In this document: positions 52,891 through 61,365 of the stretch, one piece after another
How positions within the stretch are numbered: position 1 is the first letter of the stretch
Layout of the letters: every line of letters starts with the position of its first letter
From: CAKUIA01 sp044433115
Lineage (GTDB): Bacteria; Verrucomicrobiota; Verrucomicrobiia; Opitutales; Intestinicryptomonadaceae
NCBI GenBank assembly: GCA_044433115.1
Contig: JAWXTY010000007.1
Span: forward strand, 1 to 64,000
Direction of reading: 5' to 3'
Length of the DNA: 64,000 bases
Notes under the pieces: model-generated
The model's database searches: none
The model's input: the letters and a program-made list of their open reading frames with translations, nothing else
What the model was told of the DNA's origin: nothing
Made by a program: the position numbers and the translations under genes

Positions 52891-55174
52891 AAAAGACTCC
52901 ACAAAAAAGAGATTTCAAGCTATAAACGAAGGTCGTAATAAGTTTAGACCAAAATTATTAATTGGCATAGGGATAATTTTGGGGCTTGCCTTGTTGTGTA
53001 ATTTTATATGCTTTTTCCATAGTTCACGCACAGACTCGCATTTATTCGTGGATAGGCTATCTGGCAATACTCAGTTAAATGCTAGTTTTGCCTTTAATTA
53101 TATTAGTGAAGTTGCGACAAAGTCTCAGCAGAACTTAATGAAGGATATGGTATTGCCGTCTTATAAGCCAAATGAGGCTAGTGTTGCTAATATAGATAGG
53201 GATATAAAGAATTTCATTGATGAGCTTAAAAATATTGAAGCGAAGTATCTAGCTTTGAGCGATGAGGGTAAATCTAACCCTGAGTTATTTAAAGAGTACG
53301 CAAGCGAGCTAAAGGGAAACTCTGTTTTAAATGTCAATAGCACAGACTTAAAATTGCTTATAACAAAGAGGGGCGACCTTGATATAGACAGCTTTTTTGA
53401 CAATGCTATAAAGAGGTTTAAGGATATATTAAAAGCAGGTATCTACGAAGATGGCGACAAGAATTTTGCTATAACATCGCTGTCGAATTTTAATATGGGA
53501 AATAGCACGAGCTTGACTACTACATTTAAAAGTGAGGTCTTAGCTAGTCGAGAATTGCGTTGGGCTGTGAATACTTTGGGCTTAGAAAATGGTTTGAATA
53601 ATGTGTTGTTTAACTTGCTTTCGCCTATGTTGCGTCCGAATATTGTATATGACGAAGAGACGACTTTAAATAAGAAAAGCGAAGCTAGTGCAAAAGTTGA
53701 GCCTATAGAAGTATACGTAAGAGAAGGCGAAGTTTTGTTTGAACCATCTATGGAAAAGACTCCTTTAGTTAGAGAAAGACTTGCAGCTTACAGAAAAGAG
53801 AGGATAGCAAGGAGTACAAAGGACTATGAATTTTTAGGTAGCCTTAGCGACTTTACTATATCTATATTTTTAATATCTGCAGCCACTTTATTTATAATAG
53901 TTAGTAAGAACCCAAAGACCAAGAAGAAGCAAACGATTTTTTCTATGCTGAGCCTATTTTTGATTAATCTAACTATACTAAGGCTAGTAATAGATATGCT
54001 AGATAAAACAGATGTAGGAGGTGGAACGCCTTTGCTTTTGATATTTTCTTATGCACTGCCAATTTTGATTGCTCCACTTTGCCAAGTATTGATAGTTGGA
54101 GCGTATACTGGATTTATAATGTCTTTGTTGCTAAGTGCATTTTCAACTATAATGCTAAACGGGAGCATAGAATATTTTGTAATAGTATTCGTGTCGTCAT
54201 TGATTACTATATATTATTGCGAAAATGCAAAATCACGTTCTCGAATAATGACAGGGGGAGCGTTTTGTGGGCTTGCCCTTGCCTTTGGGTGCTTACTAAC
54301 AGGTTTTGTTTCGCAAATGCCTATGGATATATTGCTAAGCCAAAGTATAACTGCATTTAGCTCTGCCCTATTTTGCTCTTTATTGGTTATATTAGTATTA
54401 CCTTTAGTAGAGAGAGCATTTAACACTTGTTCTAATATAACATTATTCGAGCTTACTGACTTTAATCATAATGTCTTATATAGACTACAACTAGCAGCTC
54501 CAGGCACTTTTCATCACGCTATAATGGTTGCCCAACTCGCAGAAAGTGCAGCAAAGGACATAAAAGTAAACGACTTGCTATGTAGAGTTGGGGCTTTATA
54601 TCACGATGTAGGAAAAATTGCTAAACCTGAATTTTTTACTGAAAATCAAAGAGATATGGGTAACCCTCACGATAGCAAAAGCCCTTCGATGTCGGCTCTC
54701 ATAATCAAAAATCACGTTAAAGAAGGTATAGAAATTGCAAAGATGGCAAAGTTGCCAAAGGTTATTGTAGATATGATTTCTGAGCATCACGGCACAACTT
54801 TAATACAATATTTCCACGACAAGGCAAAGAAGCTAAACGAGGCGAATATCAAAGAGCAAGGCGAAAATTTTGTCCCTCACGATGTAGAAGAAAGCACTTA
54901 TAGATACGACGAGCAAAAGCCAAGCACTGCAGAGTCTACTATACTTATGCTCGCTGACTCTTGTGAAGCTGCCTCAAGGTCGCTAAAAAAGATTTCACCT
55001 CAATCCACTGAAGATCTTATATCTAAGATAATTAATGCAAAAATGGCTGATGGTCAATTAGATAATTCACCTGTAACTGCAAAGCAATTAAGCATTATAA
55101 AGGCATCTTTTGTTAAGACAATTTTAAATATAAACCACACAAGGGTTGCTTACCCTGACGATAAAAAGGAATAG
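52883..55174 (+). CDS. 7TM-HD family membrane phosphohydrolase (PgpH-like)
   Basis: A 763-residue protein: N-terminal transmembrane anchor (about 24-46), a large extracytoplasmic 7TMR-HDED-type region (about 50-315), seven membrane helices (about 320-500) and a cytoplasmic HD domain with TFHHAIMVAQLAE, YHDVGKIAKPEFF and ISEHHGTTLIQYF. Characterised relatives (Listeria PgpH) hydrolyse cyclic di-AMP. It overlaps phoH by 8 bp. Its TAG stop borders a family C repeat. Confidence 0.9.
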   Translation: MTRKDSTKKRFQAINEGRNKFRPKLLIGIGIILGLALLCNFICFFHSSRTDSHLFVDRLSGNTQLNASFAFNYISEVATKSQQNLMKDMVLPSYKPNEASVANIDRDIKNFIDELKNIEAKYLALSDEGKSNPELFKEYASELKGNSVLNVNSTDLKLLITKRGDLDIDSFFDNAIKRFKDILKAGIYEDGDKNFAITSLSNFNMGNSTSLTTTFKSEVLASRELRWAVNTLGLENGLNNVLFNLLSPMLRPNIVYDEETTLNKKSEASAKVEPIEVYVREGEVLFEPSMEKTPLVRERLAAYRKERIARSTKDYEFLGSLSDFTISIFLISAATLFIIVSKNPKTKKKQTIFSMLSLFLINLTILRLVIDMLDKTDVGGGTPLLLIFSYALPILIAPLCQVLIVGAYTGFIMSLLLSAFSTIMLNGSIEYFVIVFVSSLITIYYCENAKSRSRIMTGGAFCGLALAFGCLLTGFVSQMPMDILLSQSITAFSSALFCSLLVILVLPLVERAFNTCSNITLFELTDFNHNVLYRLQLAAPGTFHHAIMVAQLAESAAKDIKVNDLLCRVGALYHDVGKIAKPEFFTENQRDMGNPHDSKSPSMSALIIKNHVKEGIEIAKMAKLPKVIVDMISEHHGTTLIQYFHDKAKKLNEANIKEQGENFVPHDVEESTYRYDEQKPSTAESTILMLADSCEAASRSLKKISPQSTEDLISKIINAKMADGQLDNSPVTAKQLSIIKASFVKTILNINHTRVAYPDDKKE

Positions 55175-55465
55175 GTGAGTTCTTGAAATTGGCAATTAGC
55201 TATTTTTAAGGCTACAACCGCAAGGGCGTAGGAGCATTGCTTTAGCAATGACCCTGAGCGTAGCGAATGGGCGAAAAGGGCTTTATAGCCTTGAGTCATT
55301 ATTTTTAGCGTAATTTTCTTGTTTTTTAAGGCGAATAATGCAATTATCTAAGGTGAAAACAAGGAAATTCAAGCAAAAATAGGCTAAAAAGAGCAATTGT
55401 AGCTTATCTGAGTGCAAAAACAAAGTTTTTGCTTTCTTGAAAAAACCAATTTTTAGAACTAACCA
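55174..55465. repeat. Family C foldback repeat, long copy (C6) with GC-rich insert
   Basis: GGTGAGTTCTTGAAATTGG (55174-55192) pairs with CCAATTTTTAGAACTAACC (55447-55465). The left tip starts in the stop codon of the HD gene. Inside, about 90 bp of GC-richer sequence (AAGGCTACAACCGC to TAGCCTTGAGTC, containing CATTGC-ttta-GCAATG) interrupts sequence continuous in copy C1. Almost identical to C7 at 62035. Confidence 0.85.
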
Positions 55466-55473
55466 ATAATAAA

Positions 55474-56523
55474 ATGAAATTTACAAGCACTCAACTAAAA
55501 GAAATTTTTGAATATAGCAAAATCGAAGGCAAAGAAAATGCCGAAATTACTTCTATAAATAGCCTCGACTTAGCTACTGAAAACGACCTAAGCTTCTTGG
55601 GTAATTCTAAGTATAGCCCACAAGTTCCCAGCACAAAGGCTGGAATTATACTATTGCCAGAAAATTATGAAGGCGAAGTCCCAAGCAATGCTTGCATATT
55701 TAGAGTAAAAAACCCATCTGTGGAACTTACAAAGTTTTGCGAAGTGCTAGAAAAGGCACTAAGCCCTCAAACAGAAATGTCTTTTATTCACCCAAGTGCT
55801 GTTATAGACCCTACTGCCCAAGTAGACCCAACTGCACACATAGGAGCTTGTTGCGTGGTTTCAGCAAATGCAAAAATTGGGGCAAATACTTACCTACAAG
55901 CTCATAACTACATAGGCTTTGCAGCTGTAATTGGCGATAATTGTAAGCTGATGGCTCGCTCTCTTGTTATGGATAGATGCGTGCTAAAAAATAATGTTGC
56001 CCTACAAGCTGGAGCTGTAATTGGCTCTGATGGATATGGTTACGAATTTGTAAATGGCGAACATAAAAAAGTACCCCAAATAGGTATAGTCCTACTTGAA
56101 GACAATGTGGAAATCGGTGCAAACACTACTATAGATAGAGCCAGATTCGACAAAACTATTATAGGCAAAGGCACAAAAATTGATAACTTAGTTCAAATTG
56201 CACACAATGTACAAACAGGACAAGCCTGCCTAATCGTATCTCAAGTTGGCGTCTCTGGAAGCACAAAAATTGGTAATGGCTGCGTTCTAGGTGGTCAAGT
56301 CGGCGTAGCAGGACACTTAACTATAGGCGATGGTGCTATGATTGGTGCTCAAAGTGGCATAAATGGCAACGTAGACCCAAAATCATACCTAAGAGGCACA
56401 CCTGCTCAGCCCTATATGAAAATGCAAAAAATTGAAGTATTAACTCGCAAACTACCTGACTTATTCAATAGAGTTAAAGACGTAGAAAAAAATCTAGGCA
56501 TAAATAATAAAACCTTTAAATAA
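55474..56523 (+). CDS. lpxD: UDP-3-O-acylglucosamine N-acyltransferase
   Basis: The third enzyme of lipid A synthesis. In 349 residues an N-terminal uridine-binding domain (about 1-105) precedes left-handed beta-helix hexapeptide repeats (about 108-315: IDPTAQVDPTAHIGACCVVS, IGANTTIDRARF) with the catalytic histidine in NLVQIAHNVQTG, and a C-terminal helix. GSDGYGYEFVNGEHKKVPQIG is diagnostic. The upstream gap is a foldback repeat; no Shine-Dalgarno is visible. Confidence 0.95.
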   Translation: MKFTSTQLKEIFEYSKIEGKENAEITSINSLDLATENDLSFLGNSKYSPQVPSTKAGIILLPENYEGEVPSNACIFRVKNPSVELTKFCEVLEKALSPQTEMSFIHPSAVIDPTAQVDPTAHIGACCVVSANAKIGANTYLQAHNYIGFAAVIGDNCKLMARSLVMDRCVLKNNVALQAGAVIGSDGYGYEFVNGEHKKVPQIGIVLLEDNVEIGANTTIDRARFDKTIIGKGTKIDNLVQIAHNVQTGQACLIVSQVGVSGSTKIGNGCVLGGQVGVAGHLTIGDGAMIGAQSGINGNVDPKSYLRGTPAQPYMKMQKIEVLTRKLPDLFNRVKDVEKNLGINNKTFK

Positions 56524-56538
56524 ATAGATTTAGATATT

Positions 56539-56584
56539 GGGGCTTTGCCCCAAACCCCATTAAGGGCTTAGTTCCCGCCCTTAA
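56539..56584. repeat. Family E paired hairpins (copy 2)
   Basis: GGGGC-TTT-GCCCC (56539-56551) then TTAAGGGC-ttagttccc-GCCCTTAA (56560-56584). The same as 11841-11887 with compensated stem changes; here it follows the lpxD stop. A 14-bp palindrome CAAGGCTAGCCTTG lies at 56594-56607. Confidence 0.75.
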
Positions 56585-56684
56585 AACCTGAAACAAGGCT
56601 AGCCTTGACTTTATGTTTGGGTTGATTGGCGTTTGTATATTAGTGTATTTGCCTTTACGGTTTCGGGAGGCTGCCCGCTTTCCC

Positions 56685-56818
56685 TTGTATTTAATTTAAT
56701 TGATTGTTAAATCAATGAAAATTAAATACAAATCCTATCCTCTTGAAAGAGAAGTATCTCTTTCAAATTAATTACATTTAGGTCTCAAATTTTAGGCTTT
56801 GCACTTGAAGGTGCAAAG
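56685..56818. repeat. Family B composite hairpin element (copy 2, uninterrupted, inverse orientation)
   Basis: TTGTATTTAATTT (56685-56697) pairs with AAATTAAATACAA (56719-56731); TTGAAAGAGA-agta-TCTCTTTCAA (56743-56766); CTTTGCAC-ttgaag-GTGCAAAG (56797-56818). Compared with the copy at 50741-51060, the second stem has changed on both sides and still pairs. Confidence 0.75.
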
Positions 56819-56889
56819 GAGGGGGTACGTTTTAGGTTTAGGTATGTATTTTAAAGTCCCAAGTATACGATAATTCTTAAGGACTACTA

Positions 56890-56950
56890 AAAATTTTGCG
56901 GAAAGCAAAATTTTTGTAGGGGCTTCGAATTGCCCTTCAGGCGAGTTCCT
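56890..56950. repeat. Orphan left half of an A3-type repeat
   Basis: A hairpin AAAAATTTTGC-ggaaa-GCAAAATTTTT is followed by GTAGGGGCTTCGAATTGCCC, nearly identical to the left end of A3 at 45701-45730. The matching right arm is absent. Confidence 0.65.
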
Positions 56951-56953
56951 ATA

Positions 56954-57061
56954 TCTTTTTTGGGGTGTGAGATTGCTCCTTAGGCAAGGCTTTGGGATTT
57001 TGATGAGGGTCGAAGCGTATATTAATACGTGAGAGTCTCAGCAAAAGCCTGAAACGAAGCA
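56954..57061. repeat. Family A foldback repeat (A4a)
   Basis: GGTGTGAGATTGC leads into the conserved interior with core CGTATATTAATACG at 57016-57029 and CGAAACGAAGCATA-like right part. The outer right arm is replaced by other sequence, as in A1a. It is nearly identical to A4b over about 95 bp. Confidence 0.8.
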
Positions 57062-57088
57062 TATAAAAAGCATTCAGATTGCCCACAT

Positions 57089-57120
57089 AAAAATCTCACA
57101 TCGCTAGAGTGAGATTTTTT
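57089..57120. terminator. Bidirectional terminator hairpin shared among family A loci
   Basis: AAAAATCTCAC (57089-57099) pairs with GTGAGATTTTT (57109-57119). It stands between copies A4a and A4b, downstream of the minus-strand ABC ATPase gene. Confidence 0.75.
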
Positions 57121-57122
57121 GT

Positions 57123-57253
57123 GTTTAGAGGTGTGAGATTGCTCCTTAGGCAAGGCTTTGGGATTTTGATGAGGGTCGAAGCGTATATTAATACGTGAGA
57201 GTCTCAGCAAAAGCCTGAAACGAAGCATAACCCGTAATATCACACCTCTAAAC
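57123..57253. repeat. Family A foldback repeat (A4b) overlapping the ABC ATPase stop
   Basis: GTTTAGAGGTGTGA (57123-57136) is exactly complementary to 57240-57253, which encodes the last residues and stop of the ATPase gene. The core CGTATATTAATACG is at 57182-57195. Confidence 0.85.
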
Positions 57254-57962
57254 CGTCGACGAGTTTTATTATTCTGTGTGCTATATCTAAGATGCGGTTG
57301 TCGTGGGTAACTAGAATTACGCTGACTTTAAATTCTTCGGACATTTTTTTGATTAGTTCTACAATTTCTCTGCCTGTTTTTTCGTCGAGAGAAGCCGTAG
57401 GCTCGTCTGCAAGGATAATGCTAGGTCTGCCAACTAAGGCTCTAGCTATTGCTACTCTTTGTTTTTGTCCACCAGATAAGTGGCTTGGGTTTTTGTGGGC
57501 TTGATTTGCAATAGATACCTTTTCAAGGCTTTCCATTGCTAGTTTTGCAGAAGATTTTGCGTTATGATTTTCGTCGAAAGCAAGGGGAAGTTGTACATTT
57601 TGCAATACATTAATAGAGTCTAGGAGGTGATGACTTTGGAAGATGAAGCCTATTTTACGTCTAATTTTGCGTAACTGAGCTTGAGAAGCCCCTTGGAGTT
57701 TTTCGCCTTGAATTTCGATTTGCCCTTCTTGAATGCTAAGTTGAGCACCAATTAGCTTAAGTAGAGTAGTTTTGCCAGAGCCACTGGGCCCAACGATAAT
57801 GACGATTTGCCCCTCATAGAAATCTAAATTAATTCCATGTAAGACCTCTTTGATAGACTCGCCTTCTTTATAAGAATGCCTCAAATCTCTAATTTTAATT
57901 AAGCTACTCATTTTGTCAGAAGTTGTCATAAGAACAAAAAAACGCAAAAAGAGCAAGTGCAT
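57240..57962 (-). CDS. ABC transporter ATPase (DevA/LolD/MacB-like)
   Basis: A 240-residue ATPase energising an exporter or extractor. Walker A IVGPSGSGKTTLLKLIG, Q-loop FIFQSHHLLDS, signature LSGGQKQRVAIARAL, Walker B IILADEPTASLD and H-loop VTHD are intact. It is divergent from a membrane-fusion protein and a DevC-like permease, so the three probably form one DevBCA-type exporter. The start may be internal: MTTSDKMSSLIKIRDL is more typical than the upstream hydrophobic MHLLFLRFFVL. The last residues lie in a repeat arm. Confidence 0.88.
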   Translation of the reverse strand: MHLLFLRFFVLMTTSDKMSSLIKIRDLRHSYKEGESIKEVLHGINLDFYEGQIVIIVGPSGSGKTTLLKLIGAQLSIQEGQIEIQGEKLQGASQAQLRKIRRKIGFIFQSHHLLDSINVLQNVQLPLAFDENHNAKSSAKLAMESLEKVSIANQAHKNPSHLSGGQKQRVAIARALVGRPSIILADEPTASLDEKTGREIVELIKKMSEEFKVSVILVTHDNRILDIAHRIIKLVDGLEV

Positions 57963-58032
57963 TTTTCATTTATAGCTTAAAGTTTACTAATTTTATTGTA
58001 ATATTAAAAAAAATCTTAATAATAGTTGGTAT

Positions 58033-58944
58033 ATGAAAAAATTTATAATTGTCGTTTCAACACTTTTAGCTTCATTAAATATCTATGCAGATGTAGATGC
58101 AATTGCTTGTAGGGGTAAGATTTTGCCTGAATATAAAATAGCAAGATTAGCAGCTTCTACGCCAAATGGCACGCTTGCGATAGTTAAGACTTTAGACGTA
58201 GAGAAATCTCAAAAGGTAGAAAAGGGGCAAGTTATAGCAACTCTTGTTGGTATAGATAAAGCGAAGCTCGACTTGGCTGTAGCAAAGGCAAATCTCGAAA
58301 AGGCAGAGCTTTCCGCTAAATTAAATATACTTAAGCAAGGGCAGAACTTAGCTGACTTACAAGGTACTTACGAGCAGAATAAGAAGATGTTAGCAAAAGG
58401 TCCTTCAGCTAGAGAGAGAACACAAATGGAGTATGAGCAAGAGACGCTAGTGCGTCATATGAAATTTGCAGGTGAAGTTTTAGAAGCTCTTAAATTGACA
58501 GAAGAAGCTAATGTAAAAGAGGCAAAGCTTGCTATAGAACAAGCTCAATTAAATTATGATGATTTTTCAGTTAAAGCTCCGATTGCTGGTACTATTATAG
58601 AAATTTACAGCAAAATAGGCGAGGCTCTAAGCCAAGATGGCTTGTGTGAGCTTGCAAATACTGACTCTATGTATGTTGAAGCAGAAGTATATGAGAGCGA
58701 CTTAAACAAGATAAAGCTAGGCGATAAAGCTGAGTGTATTAGCCACGCTCTTGAGAATAAGGCACTAAGTGGCAAGGTTGTAGAAATTTCTAATTACGTA
58801 AAAACTAATCACATTTTCAGCAACAATCCAAGTGATTTTACAAATAGTAAAGTTGTCTTAGTTAAGATTGCTCTTGATAAGCCAGAAGCTGTGCGTAATT
58901 TAATATCGTCTCAAGTGAGCGTTAGAATACTTTTAGCTAAGTAA
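58033..58944 (+). CDS. devB: Membrane-fusion (periplasmic adaptor) protein, HlyD/DevB-like
   Basis: A 303-residue periplasmic adaptor linking the inner-membrane exporter to an outer-membrane channel. Signal peptide 1-19 (IIVVSTLLASLNIYA), lipoyl-like half (EKSQKVEKGQVIATLVGIDK), helical hairpin (about 75-165), second lipoyl half (FSVKAPIAGTIIEIYSKIGE, about 183-202) and a beta-barrel part. It precedes the permease gene by 2 bp. No TolC-like gene is in the window. Confidence 0.85.
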   Translation: MKKFIIVVSTLLASLNIYADVDAIACRGKILPEYKIARLAASTPNGTLAIVKTLDVEKSQKVEKGQVIATLVGIDKAKLDLAVAKANLEKAELSAKLNILKQGQNLADLQGTYEQNKKMLAKGPSARERTQMEYEQETLVRHMKFAGEVLEALKLTEEANVKEAKLAIEQAQLNYDDFSVKAPIAGTIIEIYSKIGEALSQDGLCELANTDSMYVEAEVYESDLNKIKLGDKAECISHALENKALSGKVVEISNYVKTNHIFSNNPSDFTNSKVVLVKIALDKPEAVRNLISSQVSVRILLAK

Positions 58945-58946
58945 TA

Positions 58947-60134
58947 ATGGCAAAGCTTAAAAAGAGTTTATTTGAAAAAGTATTCCCCTTGGGCATACCA
59001 TTGGCGTGGCTACAATTATCTCGAGAGAAGAAGAGATTTTTTGTGGCTATTGCAGGTATAACCTTTGCAGTTACGATGATGTTGTTTCAGATGGGTTTGC
59101 AAAGTGCTTTGTTTAGGCAAGTTGTAGCCCCTATACTTTTATTAGACGCTGACGTTATGATTGTTAGCCCAAATTATGAATATTTTGGAGTTGGCAGAGG
59201 TTTTTCGAGTATGCGTTTAAACCAAGCTTATGGGGACAATAATGTAGAGAGTATATCTGAGTTGAAACTTGGGGGTATGTCTTTTAAAAATCCAGAAAAT
59301 GGGAAGGAAAGAGATATATTTATCATAGCATTTGACCCATCTAAAGATGTATTTGAGTCGGCAGATATAAAGAGTCAGCAATATTTATTAAAGAAGGAAG
59401 GCACTGTACTTTTTGATAGTTTGTCGAGAGACCAATATGGAGACATTCCAAAGTTGCTAGAAGGCTCTATAGTCGACACTGAGCTAAATGGAACGAGGAC
59501 AAAAATTGAAGGAACTATGCAAATTGGGGCAACCTTTGCTGCAGATGGCAATATATTAATGAGCCTAAATACCTTTAATATGATAAATGCAGGGGCTTTA
59601 AGTAGCGATATAAATGTGGGGATAATAAAGCTTAAGGATAAGACTAAGTTAGAAGAGTCGCTCGCTAAGCTAAGAAGTATTTATACAGAGGACATTATAG
59701 TTATGTCTAAGGAAGAATTTATCAAGAGCGAAAAGGACTATTGGGCAATAAGGACACCTATAGGCTTTGTAATTGGAGCGTCGATGGCAGTGGCAATATT
59801 TGTAGGGGCTGTGATTGTGTATCAAATTTTATACACAGATGTAACAGACCACTTGCCTGAATATGCAACATTAAAGGCTATAGGCTTTGACGACAAATTC
59901 TTTATAACAGTGATTTTGCAAGAGTCTATGATATTGTCATTTTTGGGCTTTATACCAGGAGCATTCTTCGCAGGGGGCTTGTATTATCTAACGAGAACCT
60001 TTGCTCATATGCCTACATATCTAACAACACAAAGCCTATTTATAGTCTTTAGCTTAACGCTCTTTATGTGCGTAGTAGCTGGTCTATTTGCAACAAGAAA
60101 ACTACGTTCAGCAAACCCATCTGATATATTTTAA
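58947..60134 (+). CDS. devC: DevC-type ABC transporter permease
   Basis: A 395-residue FtsX/MacB-fold permease with four transmembrane helices: one near the N-terminus (about 32-52), a large periplasmic loop (about 60-270), then three at the C-terminus (about 275-300, 325-350, 360-385). The N-terminal IPLAWLQLSREKKRFFVAIA and LYTDVTDHLPEYATLKAIGF are typical of DevC. It pairs with the DevB-like protein and the divergent ATPase. Confidence 0.88.
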   Translation: MAKLKKSLFEKVFPLGIPLAWLQLSREKKRFFVAIAGITFAVTMMLFQMGLQSALFRQVVAPILLLDADVMIVSPNYEYFGVGRGFSSMRLNQAYGDNNVESISELKLGGMSFKNPENGKERDIFIIAFDPSKDVFESADIKSQQYLLKKEGTVLFDSLSRDQYGDIPKLLEGSIVDTELNGTRTKIEGTMQIGATFAADGNILMSLNTFNMINAGALSSDINVGIIKLKDKTKLEESLAKLRSIYTEDIIVMSKEEFIKSEKDYWAIRTPIGFVIGASMAVAIFVGAVIVYQILYTDVTDHLPEYATLKAIGFDDKFFITVILQESMILSFLGFIPGAFFAGGLYYLTRTFAHMPTYLTTQSLFIVFSLTLFMCVVAGLFATRKLRSANPSDIF

Positions 60135-60146
60135 CAATTTTAAGCT

Positions 60147-60377
60147 ATGCCAATATACGATTTCGAATGTAAAGATTGTAATCAAAACTTTGAAGCCTTA
60201 GTTAGTTTATCTAAGGAGAAGGAAGTTGTATGCCCTAATTGTAATGGTAAGAATTTGAAGAAACTACCTAGCCTCTTTGGAACAAAAAAGCTAAATGATT
60301 GCTCTAATATAGATATTTGCCAGCCGAAGAATAGCTCTTGTTGTGGGGGTTCTGCTTGTTGCTGTAATCACAAATAA
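60147..60377 (+). CDS. FmdB-family zinc-ribbon protein
   Basis: A 76-residue protein opening with MPIYDFECKDCNQNFEALVS, with two CxxC pairs (CKDC, CPNC) forming a zinc ribbon. An unusual cysteine-rich tail follows (CCGGSACCCNHK), which could bind extra metal. The family is poorly understood and often linked to gene regulation. It lies 12 bp after devC and 2 bp before the next gene. Confidence 0.85.
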   Translation: MPIYDFECKDCNQNFEALVSLSKEKEVVCPNCNGKNLKKLPSLFGTKKLNDCSNIDICQPKNSSCCGGSACCCNHK

Positions 60378-60379
60378 TT

Positions 60380-61360
60380 ATGAAAAAATTTTACATATAC
60401 ATTTTAAGCTTATTTTTAGTGGCTTGCTCTTCTACTGAAATCCCAGTGGAACAAAGTGAGCCTGCCCAAAAAAAGGAGGTACATTCAATTAGCTTAGCCC
60501 AAAGGCAACTACTTGATATTATCGCTGAGCAAAATCAACTTTTTGAGACTTATAAAGAAGATAGCCAAGACAAGCTAATCCTTGCTCAGATGAATACAAA
60601 GTATAAAAAGATTGTATCAAAATGGCAAAACTATATTAGCCAATATCCTGAGGACATCGACGCAATTATTATATATGGCAAGTTTTTAAGGGCTGTAGGC
60701 GAGTTTGCAAATGCTTATAAGGCATTTTTAGAAGTGGACAAAATTAATCCAAATATCGCAGTGGTAAAGCAACAATTAGCAAGCTTTGAAGGCGATTATG
60801 GTATGTATAAAGAAGCCCTAATTCATATAAAAAAGGCTATAGAGCTAAGCCCAGATGAGGCTATATATTACTACCAACTTGCAGAATTGTTGTGCGTTTA
60901 TTACAAGGACTTTTTAAGAGAAAATATCTACACTCAAGAAGCGATTAATCTCGATATGGAAAATAGTTTTGAAAAAGCCATAAGCCTTGACCCAAAAAAT
61001 TTACACCTATACTGGCGATATGCCCAAAGTTTTTATCAGCAAAGCGACGCCTCTTGGCAAAAGGCACTAAAAGCTTGGGATAGCCTTGAGCCTTTTGTAT
61101 ATATGAATTTAGAAAAAAGCAATGTACTTTTAAATAAAGCTAGAGTTCTAATTGAACTTTATAGAGACGAAGAGGCTCTCGTTATATTAAATAATATAAA
61201 TACGCCTTCTTTCAAAAAGGATAAAGATAGATTAATTGCTATAATTAAAGCTCAAGAAACTGGGGATACAAAAATGGGTAATTCCTTGAAAAAAGAAGAA
61301 AATGAAAGAATTTTTCAAGAGCTAAAAAAAGAGCTACAAGACCCACATAGCCAAGAATAA
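60380..61360 (+). CDS. TPR-repeat lipoprotein
   Basis: A 326-residue lipoprotein: signal with lipobox LVAC at residues 13-16, then several TPR units (about 75-280, for example EALIHIKKAIELSPDEAIYYYQLAEL). TPR proteins scaffold protein complexes; here it would sit in the envelope. It is followed 5 bp later by a site-2 protease, so they may function together. No specific family recognised. Confidence 0.8.
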   Translation: MKKFYIYILSLFLVACSSTEIPVEQSEPAQKKEVHSISLAQRQLLDIIAEQNQLFETYKEDSQDKLILAQMNTKYKKIVSKWQNYISQYPEDIDAIIIYGKFLRAVGEFANAYKAFLEVDKINPNIAVVKQQLASFEGDYGMYKEALIHIKKAIELSPDEAIYYYQLAELLCVYYKDFLRENIYTQEAINLDMENSFEKAISLDPKNLHLYWRYAQSFYQQSDASWQKALKAWDSLEPFVYMNLEKSNVLLNKARVLIELYRDEEALVILNNINTPSFKKDKDRLIAIIKAQETGDTKMGNSLKKEENERIFQELKKELQDPHSQE

Positions 61361-61365
61361 AGAAT

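Noticed and set aside
4235..57253. Family A as integron attC sites, because they are gene-end palindromes with variable arms.
   Set aside because: No RYYYAAC/GTTRRRY core sites were found and there is no integron integrase; the recombinase at 37929 is Xer-like and in a housekeeping operon.
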